From NCBI GenBank assembly GCA_964057225.1, contig OZ059897.1, forward strand, positions 4,030,001 to 4,094,000: 64,000 nt of DNA, in the 5' to 3' direction. Every line of letters starts with the position of its first letter. Position 1 is the stretch's first letter. Below the pieces are notes generated by a model. It was not told where the DNA came from, made no database searches, and saw nothing but the letters and a program-made list of their open reading frames with translations. This document shows positions 51,601 through 63,747 of this stretch, in pieces. The DNA comes from Auanema rhodensis. Taxonomy: Eukaryota; Nematoda; Chromadorea; Rhabditida; Rhabditidae. A program made the translations under genes and the position numbers.

Positions 51601-52866
51601 GTACATGGGAACTCAACATACACTAATGCATTATTTTTCAAACGATCATAACTAATTTTTGTATGGAGCGTTTCTCAATGTAGTATAGTGCATTCGATGC
51701 GGATTTTTAAGCTGCGTTGATCTGTGTTATCAGATTTGCGCTAGCTTAAAAATGCACCGAGTAATCAACTGATATAGGTTCACACTTATATCCTCGATTT
51801 TCACCCTGAAGAAATGATTTTTTCGTTGAATAACATTGTCCATCGTCTTCGTCTTGAAAAAAGGAATCTAAAAACATCTACTTTTTGTGAAATTATTTAG
51901 AAATTTTTCGGGAAAATTTTTGTCAAAATGTTTTTGGAAGCAATGTTGAGTGTACATGGGAACTCAACATACACTAATGCATTATTTTTCAAACGATCAT
52001 AACTAATTTTTGTATTAAGCGTTTATCAATGTAGTATAGTGCATTCGATGCGGATTTTTAAGCTGCGTCGATCTGTGTTATCAGATTTGAGTTAGCTTAA
52101 AAATGCACCGAGATATCAACTGATATATGTTCACGCTTATATCCTCGATTTTCACCCTGAAGAAATGATTTTTTCGTTAAAAAACATTGTCCATCGTATT
52201 CGTCTTGAAAAAAGGAATCTAAAAACATCTACTTTTTGTGAAATTATTTAGAAATTTTTCGGGAAAATTTTTGTCAAAATGTTTTTGGAAGCAATGTTGA
52301 GTGTACATGGGAACTCAACATACACTAATGCATTATTTTTCAAACGATCATAACTAATTTTTGTATAGAGCGTTTCTCATTGTAGTATAGTGCATTCGAT
52401 GCGGATTTTTAAGCTGCGTTGATCTGTGTTATCAGATTTGCGCTAGCTTAAAAATGCACCGAGTAATCAACTGATATAGGTTCACACTTATATCCTCGAT
52501 TTTCACCCTGAAGAATTAATTTTTTCGTTGAATAACATTGTCCATCGTCTTTGCCTTGAAAAAAGAAATCTAAAAACATCTACTTTTTGTGAAATTATTT
52601 AGAATTTTTTCGGGAAAATTTTTGTCACAATGTTTTTGTAAGCAATGTTGAGTGTACATGGGAACTCAGCATACACTAATGCATTATTTTTCAAACGATC
52701 ATAACTAATTTTCGTATAGAGCGTTTCTCAATGTAGTATAGTGCATTCGATGCGGATTTTTAAGCTGCGTTGATCTGTGTTATCAGATTTGAGTTAGCTT
52801 AAAAATGCACCGAGATATCAACTGATATATGTTCACACTTATATCCTCGATTTTCACCCTGAAGAA
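48655..52866. repeat. Higher-order repeat A''-A''-D-C-D-B, two copies of 2106 bp
   Basis: The copies are 48655-50760 and 50761-52866, six units each. Both have two successive gacatatg/tatatcc units, a C unit after gtaatcaac, a D unit after ttaagcgtttatc, and a B unit after ctcattg with the private tttttgtaagc. Differences include catctcc (copy 1), and gtgctatcag with gcgtaaaa around the start of copy 2. This is where the array changes from the central to the right outer type, inside a single higher-order unit. Confidence 0.86.
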
Positions 52867-54270
52867 ATGATTTTTTCGTTAAAAAACATTGTCCATCGTA
52901 TTCGTCTTGAAAAAAGGAATCTAAAGACATCTACTTTTTGTGAAATTATTTAGAAATTTTTCGGGAAAATTTTTGTCAAAATGTTTTTGGAAGCAATGTT
53001 GAGTGTACATGGGAACTCAACATACACTAATGCATTATTTTTCAAACGATCATAACTAATTTTTGTATTAAGCGTTTATCAATGTAGTATAGTGCATTCG
53101 ATGCGGATTTTTAAGCTGCGTCGATCTGTGTTATCAGATTTGAGTTAGCTTAAAAATGCACCGAGATATCAACTGATATATGTTCACGCTTATATCCTCG
53201 ATTTTCACCCTGAAGAAATGATTTTTTCGTTAAAAAACATTGTCCATCGTATTCGTCTTGAAAAAAGGAATCTAAAAACATCTACTTTTTGTGAAATTAT
53301 TTAGAAATTTTTCGGGAAAATTTTTGTCAAAATGTTTTTGGAAGCAATGTTGAGTGTACATGGGAACTCAACATACACTAATGCATTATTTTTCAAACGA
53401 TCATAACTAATTTTTGTATAGAGCGTTTCTCATTGTAGTATAGTGCATTCGATGCGGATTTTTAAGCTGCGTTGATCTGTGTTATCAGATTTGCGCTAGC
53501 TTAAAAATGCACCGAGTAATCAACTGATATAGGTTCACACTTATATCCTCGATTTTCACCCTGAAGAATTAATTTTTTCGTTGAATAACATTGTCCATCG
53601 TCTTTGCCTTGAAAAAAGAAATCTAAAAACATCTACTTTTTGTGAAATTATTTAGAATTTTTTCGGGAAAATTTTTGTCACAATGTTTTTGTAAGCAATG
53701 TTGAGTGTACATGGGAACTCAGCATACACTAATGCATTATTTTTCAAACGATCATAACTAATTTTCGTATAGAGCGTTTCTCAATGTAGTATAGTGCATT
53801 CGATGCGGATTTTTAAGCTGCGTTGATCTGTGTTATCAGATTTGAGTTAGCTTAAAAATGCACCGAGATATCAACTGATATATGTTCACACTTATATCCT
53901 CGATTTTCACCCTGAAGAAATGATTTTTTCGTTAAAAAACATTGTCCATCGTATTCGTCTTGAAAAAAGGAATCTAAAGACATCTACTTTTTGTGAAATT
54001 ATTTAGAAATTTTTCGGGAAAATTTTTGTCAAAATGTTTTTGGAAGCAATGTTGAGTGTACATGGGAACTCAACATACACTAATGCATTATTTTTCAAAC
54101 GATCATAACTAATTTTTGTATGGAGCGTTTCTCAATGTAGTATAGTGCATTCGATGCGGATTTTTAAGCTGCGTTGATCTGTGTTATCAGATTTGCGCTA
54201 GCTTAAAAATGCACCGAGTAATCAACTGATATAGGTTCACACTTATATCCTCGATTTTCACCCTGAAGAA
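52165..54270. repeat. Higher-order repeat D-B-D, two copies of 1053 bp
   Basis: The copies are 52165-53217 and 53218-54270, overlapping the end of the six-unit repeat. Both share cacgctta, tttttgtaagc, attttcgtatag and ctaaagac. The last two are rare, so the trimer duplication is recent and happened after the six-unit duplication. Confidence 0.85.
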
Positions 54271-55674
54271 ATGATTTTTTCGTTGAATAACATTGTCCAT
54301 CGTCTTCGTCTTGAAAAAAGGAATCTAAAAACATCTACTTTTTGTGAAATTATTTAGAAATTTTTCGGGAAAATTTTTGTCAAAATGTTTTTGGAAGCAA
54401 TGTTGAGTGTACATGGGAACTCAACATACACTAATGCATTATTTTTCAAACGATCATAACTAATTTTTGTATTAAGCGTTTATCAATGTAGTATAGTGCA
54501 TTCGATGCGGATTTTTAAGCTGCGTCGATCTGTGTTATCAGATTTGAGTTAGCTTAAAAATGCACCGAGATATCAACTGATATATGTTCACGCTTATATC
54601 CTCGATTTTCACCCTGAAGAAATGATTTTTTCGTTAAAAAACATTGTCCATCGTATTCGTCTTGAAAAAAGGAATCTAAAAACATCTACTTTTTGTGAAA
54701 TTATTTAGAAATTTTTCGGGAAAATTTTTGTCAAAATGTTTTTGGAAGCAATGTTGAGTGTACATGGGAACTCAACATACACTAATGCATTATTTTTCAA
54801 ACGATCATAACTAATTTTTGTATAGAGCGTTTCTCATTGTAGTATAGTGCATTCGATGCGGATTTTTAAGCTGCGTTGATCTGTGTTATCAGATTTGCGC
54901 TAGCTTAAAAATGCACCGAGTAATCAACTGATATAGGTTCACACTTATATCCTCGATTTTCACCCTGAAGAATTAATTTTTTCGTTGAATAACATTGTCC
55001 ATCGTCTTTGCCTTGAAAAAAGAAATCTAAAAACATCTACTTTTTGTGAAATTATTTAGAATTTTTTCGGGAAAATTTTTGTCACAATGTTTTTGTAAGC
55101 AATGTTGAGTGTACATGGGAACTCAGCATACACTAATGCATTATTTTTCAAACGATCATAACTAATTTTCGTATAGAGCGTTTCTCAATGTAGTATAGTG
55201 CATTCGATGCGGATTTTTAAGCTGCGTCGATCTGTGTTATCAGATTTGAGTTAGCTTAAAAATGCACCGAGATATCAACTGATATATGTTCACACTTATA
55301 TCCTCGATTTTCACCCTGAAGAAATGATTTTTTCGTTAAAAAACATTGTCCATCGTATTCGTCTTGAAAAAAGGAATCTAAAAACATCTACTTTTTGTGA
55401 AATTATTTAGAAATTTTTCGGGAAAATTTTTGTCAAAATGTTTTTGGAAGCAATGTTGAGTGTACATGGGAACTCAACATACACTAATGCATTATTTTTC
55501 AAACGATCATAACTAATTTTTGTATGGAGCGTTTCTCAATGTAGTATAGTGCATTCGATGCGGATTTTTAAGCTGCGTTGATCTGTGTTATCAGATTTGC
55601 GCTAGCTTAAAAATGCACCGAGTAATCAACTGATATAGGTTCACACTTATATCCTCGATTTTCACCCTGAAGAA
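54271..55674. repeat. Four-unit block C-D-B-D
   Basis: The order C-D-B-D repeats that of 51814-53217, with the second D-B-D copy lying between. The attttcgtatag mark is kept, but ctaaagac is not. The block shows how three-unit insertion changed a four-unit period. Confidence 0.8.
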
Positions 55675-58482
55675 ATGATTTTTTCGTTGAATAACATTGT
55701 CCATCGTCTTCGTCTTGAAAAAAGGAATCTAAAAACATCTACTTTTTGTGAAATTATTTAGAAATTTTTCGGGAAAATTTTTGTCAAAATGTTTTTGGAA
55801 GCAATGTTGAGTGTACATGGGAACTCAACATACACTAATGCATTATTTTTCAAACGATCATAACTAATTTTTGTATTAAGCGTTTATCAATGTAGTATAG
55901 TGCATTCGATGCGGATTTTTAAGCTGCGTCGATCTGTGTTATCAGATTTGAGTTAGCTTAAAAATGCACCGAGATATCAACTGATATATGTTCACGCTTA
56001 TATCCTCGATTTTCACACTGAAGAAATGATTTTTTCGTTGAATAACATTGTCCATCGTCTTCGTCTTGAAAAAAGAAATCTAAAAACATCTACTTTCTGT
56101 GAAATTATTTAGAAATTTTTCGGGAAAATTTTTGTCAAAATGTTTTTGGAAGCAATGTTGAGTGTACATGGGAACTCAGCATACACTAATGCATAATTTT
56201 TCAAACGATCATAACTAATTTTTGTATAGAGCGTTTCTCAATGTAGTATAGTGCATTCGATGCGGATTTTTAAGCTGCGTCGATCTGTGTTATCAGATTT
56301 GAGTTAGCTTAAAAATGCACCGAGATATCAACTGATATATGTTCACACTTATATCCTCGATTTTCACCCTGAAGAAATGATTTTTTCGTTAAAAAACATT
56401 GTCCATCGTATTCGTCTTGAAAAAAGGAATCTAAAAACATCTACTTTTTGTGAAATTATTTAGAAATTTTTCGGGAAAATTTTTGTCAAAATGTTTTTGG
56501 AAGCAATGTTGAGTGTACATGGGAACTCAACATACACTAATGCATTATTTTTCAAACGATCATAACTAATTTTTGTATAGAGCGTTTCTCATTGTAGTAT
56601 AGTGCATTCGATGCGGATTTTTAAGCTGCGTTGATCTGTGTTATCAGATTTGCGCTAGCTTAAAAATGCACCGAGTAATCAACTGATATAGGTTCACACT
56701 TATATCCTCGATTTTCACCCTGAAGAATTAATTTTTTCGTTGAATAACATTGTCCATCGTCTTTGCCTTGAAAAAAGAAATCTAAAAACATCTACTTTTT
56801 GTGAATTTATTTAGAATTTTTTCGGGAAAATTTTTGTCACAATGTTTTTGGAAGCAATGTTGAGTGTACATGGGAACTCAGCATACACTAATGCATTATT
56901 TTTCAAACGATCATAACTAATTTTTGTATGGAGCGTTTCTCAATGTAGTATAGTGCATTCGATGCGGATTTTTAAGCTGCGTTGATCTGTGTTATCAGAT
57001 TTGCGCTAGCTTAAAAATGCACCGAGTAATCAACTGATATAGGTTCACACTTATATCCTCGATTTTCACCCTGAAGAAATGATTTTTTCGTTGAATAACA
57101 TTGTCCATCGTCTTCGTCTTGAAAAAAGGAATCTAAAAACATCTACTTTTTGTGAAATTATTTAGAAATTTTTCGGGAAAATTTTTGTCAAAATGTTTTT
57201 GGAAGCAATGTTGAGTGTACATGGGAACTCAACATACACTAATGCATTATTTTTCAAACGATCATAACTAATTTTTGTATTAAGCGTTTATCAATGTAGT
57301 ATAGTGCATTCGATGCGGATTTTTAAGCTGCGTCGATCTGTGTTATCAGATTTGAGTTAGCTTAAAAATGCACCGAGATATCAACTGATATATGTTCACG
57401 CTTATATCCTCGATTTTCACACTGAAGAAATGATTTTTTCGTTGAATAACATTGTCCATCGTCTTCGTCTTGAAAAAAGAAATCTAAAAACATCTACTTT
57501 CTGTGAAATTATTTAGAAATTTTTCGGGAAAATTTTTGTCAAAATGTTTTTGGAAGCAATGTTGAGTGTACATGGGAACTCAGCATACACTAATGCATAA
57601 TTTTTCAAACGATCATAACTAATTTTTGTATAGAGCGTTTCTCAATGTAGTATAGTGCATTCGATGCGGATTTTTAAGCTGCGTCGATCTGTGTTATCAG
57701 ATTTGAGTTAGCTTAAAAATGCACCGAGATATCAACTGATATATGTTCACACTTATATCCTCGATTTTCACCCTGAAGAAATGATTTTTTCGTTAAAAAA
57801 CATTGTCCATCGTATTCGTCTTGAAAAAAGGAATCTAAAAACATCTACTTTTTGTGAAATTATTTAGAAATTTTTCGGGAAAATTTTTGTCAAAATGTTT
57901 TTGGAAGCAATGTTGAGTGTACATGGGAACTCAACATACACTAATGCATTATTTTTCAAACGATCATAACTAATTTTTGTATAGAGCGTTTCTCATTGTA
58001 GTATAGTGCATTCGATGCGGATTTTTAAGCTGCGTTGATCTGTGTTATCAGATTTGCGCTAGCTTAAAAATGCACCGAGTAATCAACTGATATAGGTTCA
58101 CACTTATATCCTCGATTTTCACCCTGAAGAATTAATTTTTTCGTTGAATAACATTGTCCATCGTCTTTGCCTTGAAAAAAGAAATCTAAAAACATCTACT
58201 TTTTGTGAATTTATTTAGAATTTTTTCGGGAAAATTTTTGTCACAATGTTTTTGGAAGCAATGTTGAGTGTACATGGGAACTCAGCATACACTAATGCAT
58301 TATTTTTCAAACGATCATAACTAATTTTCGTATAGAGCGTTTCTCAATGTAGTATAGTGCTGTCGATGCGGATTTTTAAGCTGCGTTGATCTGTGTTATC
58401 AGATTTGAGTTAGCTTAAAAATGCACCGAGATATCAACTGATATATGTTCACGCTTATATCCTCGATTTTCACCCTGAAGAA
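55675..58482. repeat. Higher-order repeat C-C-D-B, two copies of 1404 bp
   Basis: The copies are 55675-57078 and 57079-58482. Both carry private marks: cacactg, ctactttctgtg and gcataatttttc around the second C unit, and gaatttattt in the B unit. Differences lie near the ends: the first copy is followed by gtatgg and gcgctagc, while the second is followed by attttcgtatag and tgctgtcg. Confidence 0.88.
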
Positions 58483-61400
58483 ATGATTTTTTCGTTGAAT
58501 AACATTGTCCATCGTCTTCGTCTTGAAAAAAGGAATCTAAAAACATCTACTTTTTGTGAAATTATTTAGAAATTTTTCGGGAAAATTTTTGTCAAAATGT
58601 CTTTGGAAGCAATGTTGAGTGTACATGGGAACTCAACATACACTAATGCATTATTTTTCAAACGATCATAACTAATTTTTGTATTAAGCGTTTATCAATG
58701 TAGTATAGTGCTGTCGATGCGGATTTTTAAGCTGCGTTGATCTGTGTTATCAGATTTGAGTTAGCTTAAAAATGCACCGAGATATCAACTGATATATGTT
58801 CACGCTTATATCCTCGATTTTCACCCTGAAGAAATGATTTTTTCGTTGAATAACATTGTCCATCGTCTTCGTCTTGAAAAAAGGAATCTAAAAACATCTA
58901 CTTTTTGTGAAATTATTTAGAAATTTTTCGGGAAAATTTTTGTCAAAATGTTTTTGGAAGCAATGTTGAGTGTACATGGGAACTCAACATACACTAATGC
59001 ATTATTTTTCAAACGATCATAACTAATTTTTGTATTAAGCGTTTATCAATATAGTATAGTGCATTCGATGCGGATTTTTAAGCTGCGTCGATCTGTGTTA
59101 TCAGATTTGCGCTAGCTTGAAAATGCACCGAGATATCAACTGATATAGGTTCACACTTATATCCTCGATTTTCACCCTGAAGAATTAATTTTTTCGTTGA
59201 ATAACATTGTTCATCGTCTTTGCCTTGAAAAAAGGAATCTAAAAACATCTACTTTTTGTGAAATTATTTAGAAATTTTTCGGGAAAATTTTTGTCACAAT
59301 GTTTTTGGAAGCAATGTTGAGTGTACATGGGAACTCAGCATACACTAATGCATTATTTTTCAAACGATCATAACTAATTTTTGTATAGAGCGTTTCTCAA
59401 TGTAGTATAGTGCTGTCGATGCGGATTTTTAAGCTGCGTTGATCTGTGTTATCAGATTTGAGTTAGCTTAAAAATGCACCGAGATATCAACTGATATATG
59501 TTCACGCTTATATCCTCGATTTTCACACTGAAGAAATGATTTTTTCGTTGAATAACATTGTACATCGTCTTCGTCTTGAAAAAAGGAATCTAAAAACATC
59601 TACTTTTTGTGAAATTATTTATAAATTTTTCGGGAAAATTTTTGTCAAAATGTTTTTGGAAGCAATGTTGAGTGTACATGGGAACTCAACATACACTAAT
59701 GCATTATTTTTCAAACGATCATAACTAATTTTTGTATAGAGCGTTTCTCATTGTAGTATAGTGCATTCGATGCGGATTTTTAAGCTGCGTTGATCTGTGT
59801 TATCAGATTTGCGCTAGCTTAAAAATGCACCGAGTAATCAACTGATATAGGTTCACACTTATATCCTCGATTTTCACACTGAAGAATTAATTTTTTCGTT
59901 GAATAACATTGTCCATCGTCTTTGCCTTGAAAAAAGAAATCTAAAAACATCTACTTTTTGTGAAATTATTTAGAATTTTTTCGGGAAAATTTTTGTCAAA
60001 ATGTTTTTGGAAGCAATGTTGAGTGTACATGGGAACTCAACATACACTAATGCATTATTTTTCAAACGATCATAACTAATTTTCGTATAGAGCGTTTCTC
60101 AATGTAGTATAGTGCTGTCGATGCGGATTTTTAAGCTGCGTTGATCTGTGTTATCAGATTTGAGTTAGCTTAAAAATGCACCGAGATATCAACTGATATA
60201 TGTTCACGCTTATATCCTCGATTTTCACCCTGAAGAAATGATTTTTTCGTTGAATAACATTGTCCATCGTCTTCGTCTTGAAAAAAGGAATCTAAAAACA
60301 TCTACTTTTTGTGAAATTATTTAGAAATTTTTCGGGAAAATTTTTGTCAAAATGTTTTTGGAAGCAATGTTGAGTGTACATGGGAACTCAACATACACTA
60401 ATGCATTATTTTTCAAACGATCATAACTAATTTTTGTATTAAGCGTTTATCAATGTAGTATAGTGCATTCGATGCGGATTTTTAAGCTGCGTCGATCTGT
60501 GTTATCAGATTTGCGCTAGCTTGAAAATGCACCGAGATATCAACTGATATAGGTTCACACTTATATCCTCGATTTTCACCCTGAAGAATTAATTTTTTCG
60601 TTGAATAACATTGTTCATCGTCTTTGCCTTGAAAAAAGGAATCTAAAAACATCTACTTTTTGTGAAATTATTTAGAAATTTTTCGGGAAAATTTTTGTCA
60701 CAATGTTTTTGGAAGCAATGTTGAGTGTACATGGGAACTCAGCATACACTAATGCATTATTTTTCAAACGATCATAACTAATTTTTGTATAGAGCGTTTC
60801 TCAATGTAGTATAGTGCTGTCGATGCGGATTTTTAAGCTGCGTTGATCTGTGTTATCAGATTTGAGTTAGCTTAAAAATGCACCGAGATATCAACTGATA
60901 TATGTTCACGCTTATATCCTCGATTTTCACACTGAAGAAATGATTTTTTCGTTGAATAACATTGTACATCGTCTTCGTCTTGAAAAAAGGAATCTAAAAA
61001 CATCTACTTTTTGTGAAATTATTTAGAAATTTTTCGGGAAAATTTTTGTCACAATGTTTTTGGAAGCAATGTTGAGTGTACATGGGAACTCAGCATACAC
61101 TAATGCATTATTTTTCAAACGATCATAACTAATTTTTGTATAGAGCGTTTCTCAATGTAGTATAGTGCTGTCGATGCGGATTTTTAAGCTGCGTTGATCT
61201 GTGTTATCAGATTTGAGTTAGCTTAAAAATGCACCGAGATATCAACTGATATATGTTCACGCTTATATCCTCGATTTTCACACTGAAGAAATGATTTTTT
61301 CGTTGAATAACATTGTACATCGTCTTCGTCTTGAAAAAAGGAATCTAAAAACATCTACTTTTTGTGAAATTATTTATAAATTTTTCGGGAAAATTTTTGT

Positions 61401-62694
61401 CAAAATGTTTTTGGAAGCAATGTTGAGTGTACATGGGAACTCAACATACACTAATGCATTATTTTTCAAACGATCATAACTAATTTTTGTATAGAGCGTT
61501 TCTCATTGTAGTATAGTGCATTCGATGCGGATTTTTAAGCTGCGTTGATCTGTGTTATCAGATTTGCGCTAGCTTAAAAATGCACCGAGTAATCAACTGA
61601 TATAGGTTCACACTTATATCCTCGATTTTCACACTGAAGAATTAATTTTTTCGTTGAATAACATTGTCCATCGTCTTTGCCTTGAAAAAAGAAATCTAAA
61701 AACATCTACTTTTTGTGAAATTATTTAGAATTTTTTCGGGAAAATTTTTGTCAAAATGTTTTTGGAAGCAATGTTGAGTGTACATGGGAACTCAACATAC
61801 ACTAATGCATTATTTTTCAAACGATCATAACTAATTTTCGTATAGAGCGTTTCTCAATGTAGTATAGTGCTGTCGATGCGGATTTTTAAGCTGCGTTGAT
61901 CTGTGTTATCAGATTTGAGTTAGCTTAAAAATGCACCGAGATATCAACTGATATATGTTCACGCTTATATCCTCGATTTTCACCCTGAAGAAATGATTTT
62001 TTCGTTGAATAACATTGTCCATCGTCTTCGTCTTGAAAAAAGGAATCTAAAAACATCTACTTTTTGTGAAATTATTTAGAAATTTTTCGGGAAAATTTTT
62101 GTCAAAATGTTTTTGGAAGCAATGTTGAGTGTACATGGGAACTCAACATACACTAATGCATTATTTTTCAAACGATCATAACTAATTTTTGTATTAAGCG
62201 TTTATCAATGTAGTATAGTGCATTCGATGCGGATTTTTAAGCTGCGTCGATCTGTGTTATCAGATTTGCGCTAGCTTGAAAATGCACCGAGATATCAACT
62301 GATATAGGTTCACACTTATATCCTCGATTTTCACCCTGAAGAATTAATTTTTTCGTTGAATAACATTGTTCATCGTCTTTGCCTTGAAAAAAGGAATCTA
62401 AAAACATCTACTTTTTGTGAAATTATTTAGAAATTTTTCGGGAAAATTTTTGTCACAATGTTTTTGGAAGCAATGTTGAGTGTACATGGGAACTCAGCAT
62501 ACACTAATGCATTATTTTTCAAACGATCATAACTAATTTTTGTATAGAGCGTTTCTCAATGTAGTATAGTGCTGTCGATGCGGATTTTTAAGCTGCGTTG
62601 ATCTGTGTTATCAGATTTGAGTTAGCTTAAAAATGCACCGAGATATCAACTGATATATGTTCACGCTTATATCCTCGATTTTCACACTGAAGAA
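58483..62694. repeat. C/B block with the gctgtcg mark, 4- and 5-unit repeats
   Basis: The order is C-C-B-C-B-C-B-C-C-B-C-B. A five-unit repeat of 1755 bp runs 60238-61992 and begins again at 61993. The mark gctgtcgatg (normally gcattcgatg) occurs only from about 58360 to 62930 and is a block change inside an otherwise nearly invariant word. C units with gtacatcg, cacactg and, in part, attatttat form a sub-class; B units with gttcatcg mark the other phase. All higher-order marks are shared between copies, so this is a recent expansion. Confidence 0.85.
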
Positions 62695-63747
62695 ATGATT
62701 TTTTCGTTGAATAACATTGTACATCGTCTTCGTCTTGAAAAAAGGAATCTAAAAACATCTACTTTTTGTGAAATTATTTATAAATTTTTCGGGAAAATTT
62801 TTGTCAAAATGTTTTTGGAAGCAATGTTGAGTGTACATGGGAACTCAACATACACTAATGCATTATTTTTCAAACGATCATAACTAATTTTTGTATAGAG
62901 CGTTTCTCAATGTAGTATAGTGCTGTCGATGCGGATTTTTAAGCTGCGTTGATCTGTGTTATCAGATTTGAGTTAGCTTAAAAATGCACCGAGATATCAA
63001 CTGATATATGTTCACGCTTATATCCTCGATTTTCACACTGAAGAAATGATTTTTTCGTTGAATAACATTGTACATCGTCTTCGTCTTGAAAAAAGGAATC
63101 TAAAAACATCTACTTTTTGTGAAATTATTTATAAATTTTTCGGGAAAATTTTTGTCAAAATGTTTTTGGAAGCAATGTTGAGTGTACATGGGAACTCAAC
63201 ATACACTAATGCATTATTTTTCAAACGATCATAACTAATTTTTGTATAGAGCGTTTCTCAATGTAGTATAGTGCATTCGATGCGGATTTTTAAGCTGCGT
63301 TGATCTGTGTTATCAGATTTGAGTTAGCTTAAAAATGCACCGAGATATCAACTGATATATGTTCACGCTTATATCCTCGATTTTCACACTGAAGAAATGA
63401 TTTTTTCGTTGAATAACATTGTACATCGTCTTCGTCTTGAAAAAAGGAATCTAAAAACATCTACTTTTTGTGAAATTATTTATAAATTTTTCGGGAAAAT
63501 TTTTGTCAAAATGTTTTTGGAAGCAATGTTGAGTGTACATGGGAACTCAACATACACTAATGCATTATTTTTCAAACGATCATAACTAATTTTTGTATAG
63601 AGCGTTTCTCAATGTAGTATAGTGCATTCGATGCGGATTTTTAAGCTGCGTTGATCTGTGTTATCAGATTTGAGTTAGCTTAAAAATGCACCGAGATATC
63701 AACTGATATATGTTCACGCTTATATCCTCGATTTTCACCCTGAAGAA
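62695..63747. repeat. Three single-unit tandem copies of one C sub-class
   Basis: Units at 62695, 63046 and 63397 share gtacatcg, attatttataaa and the following gcattattttt. They differ at the gctgtcg/gcattcg mark between them. The same sub-class occurs at 59536 and 61291. In these units the usual stop TAG reads TAT, which opens a 62-codon frame without further evidence of coding. Confidence 0.87.

Noticed and set aside
59536-59724. Open frame of 62 codons, repeated at 61291, 62695, 63046 and 63397
   Set aside because: It is the same satellite frame opened by TAG to TAT in one C sub-class. Identity between copies reflects recent repeat duplication, not coding constraint.
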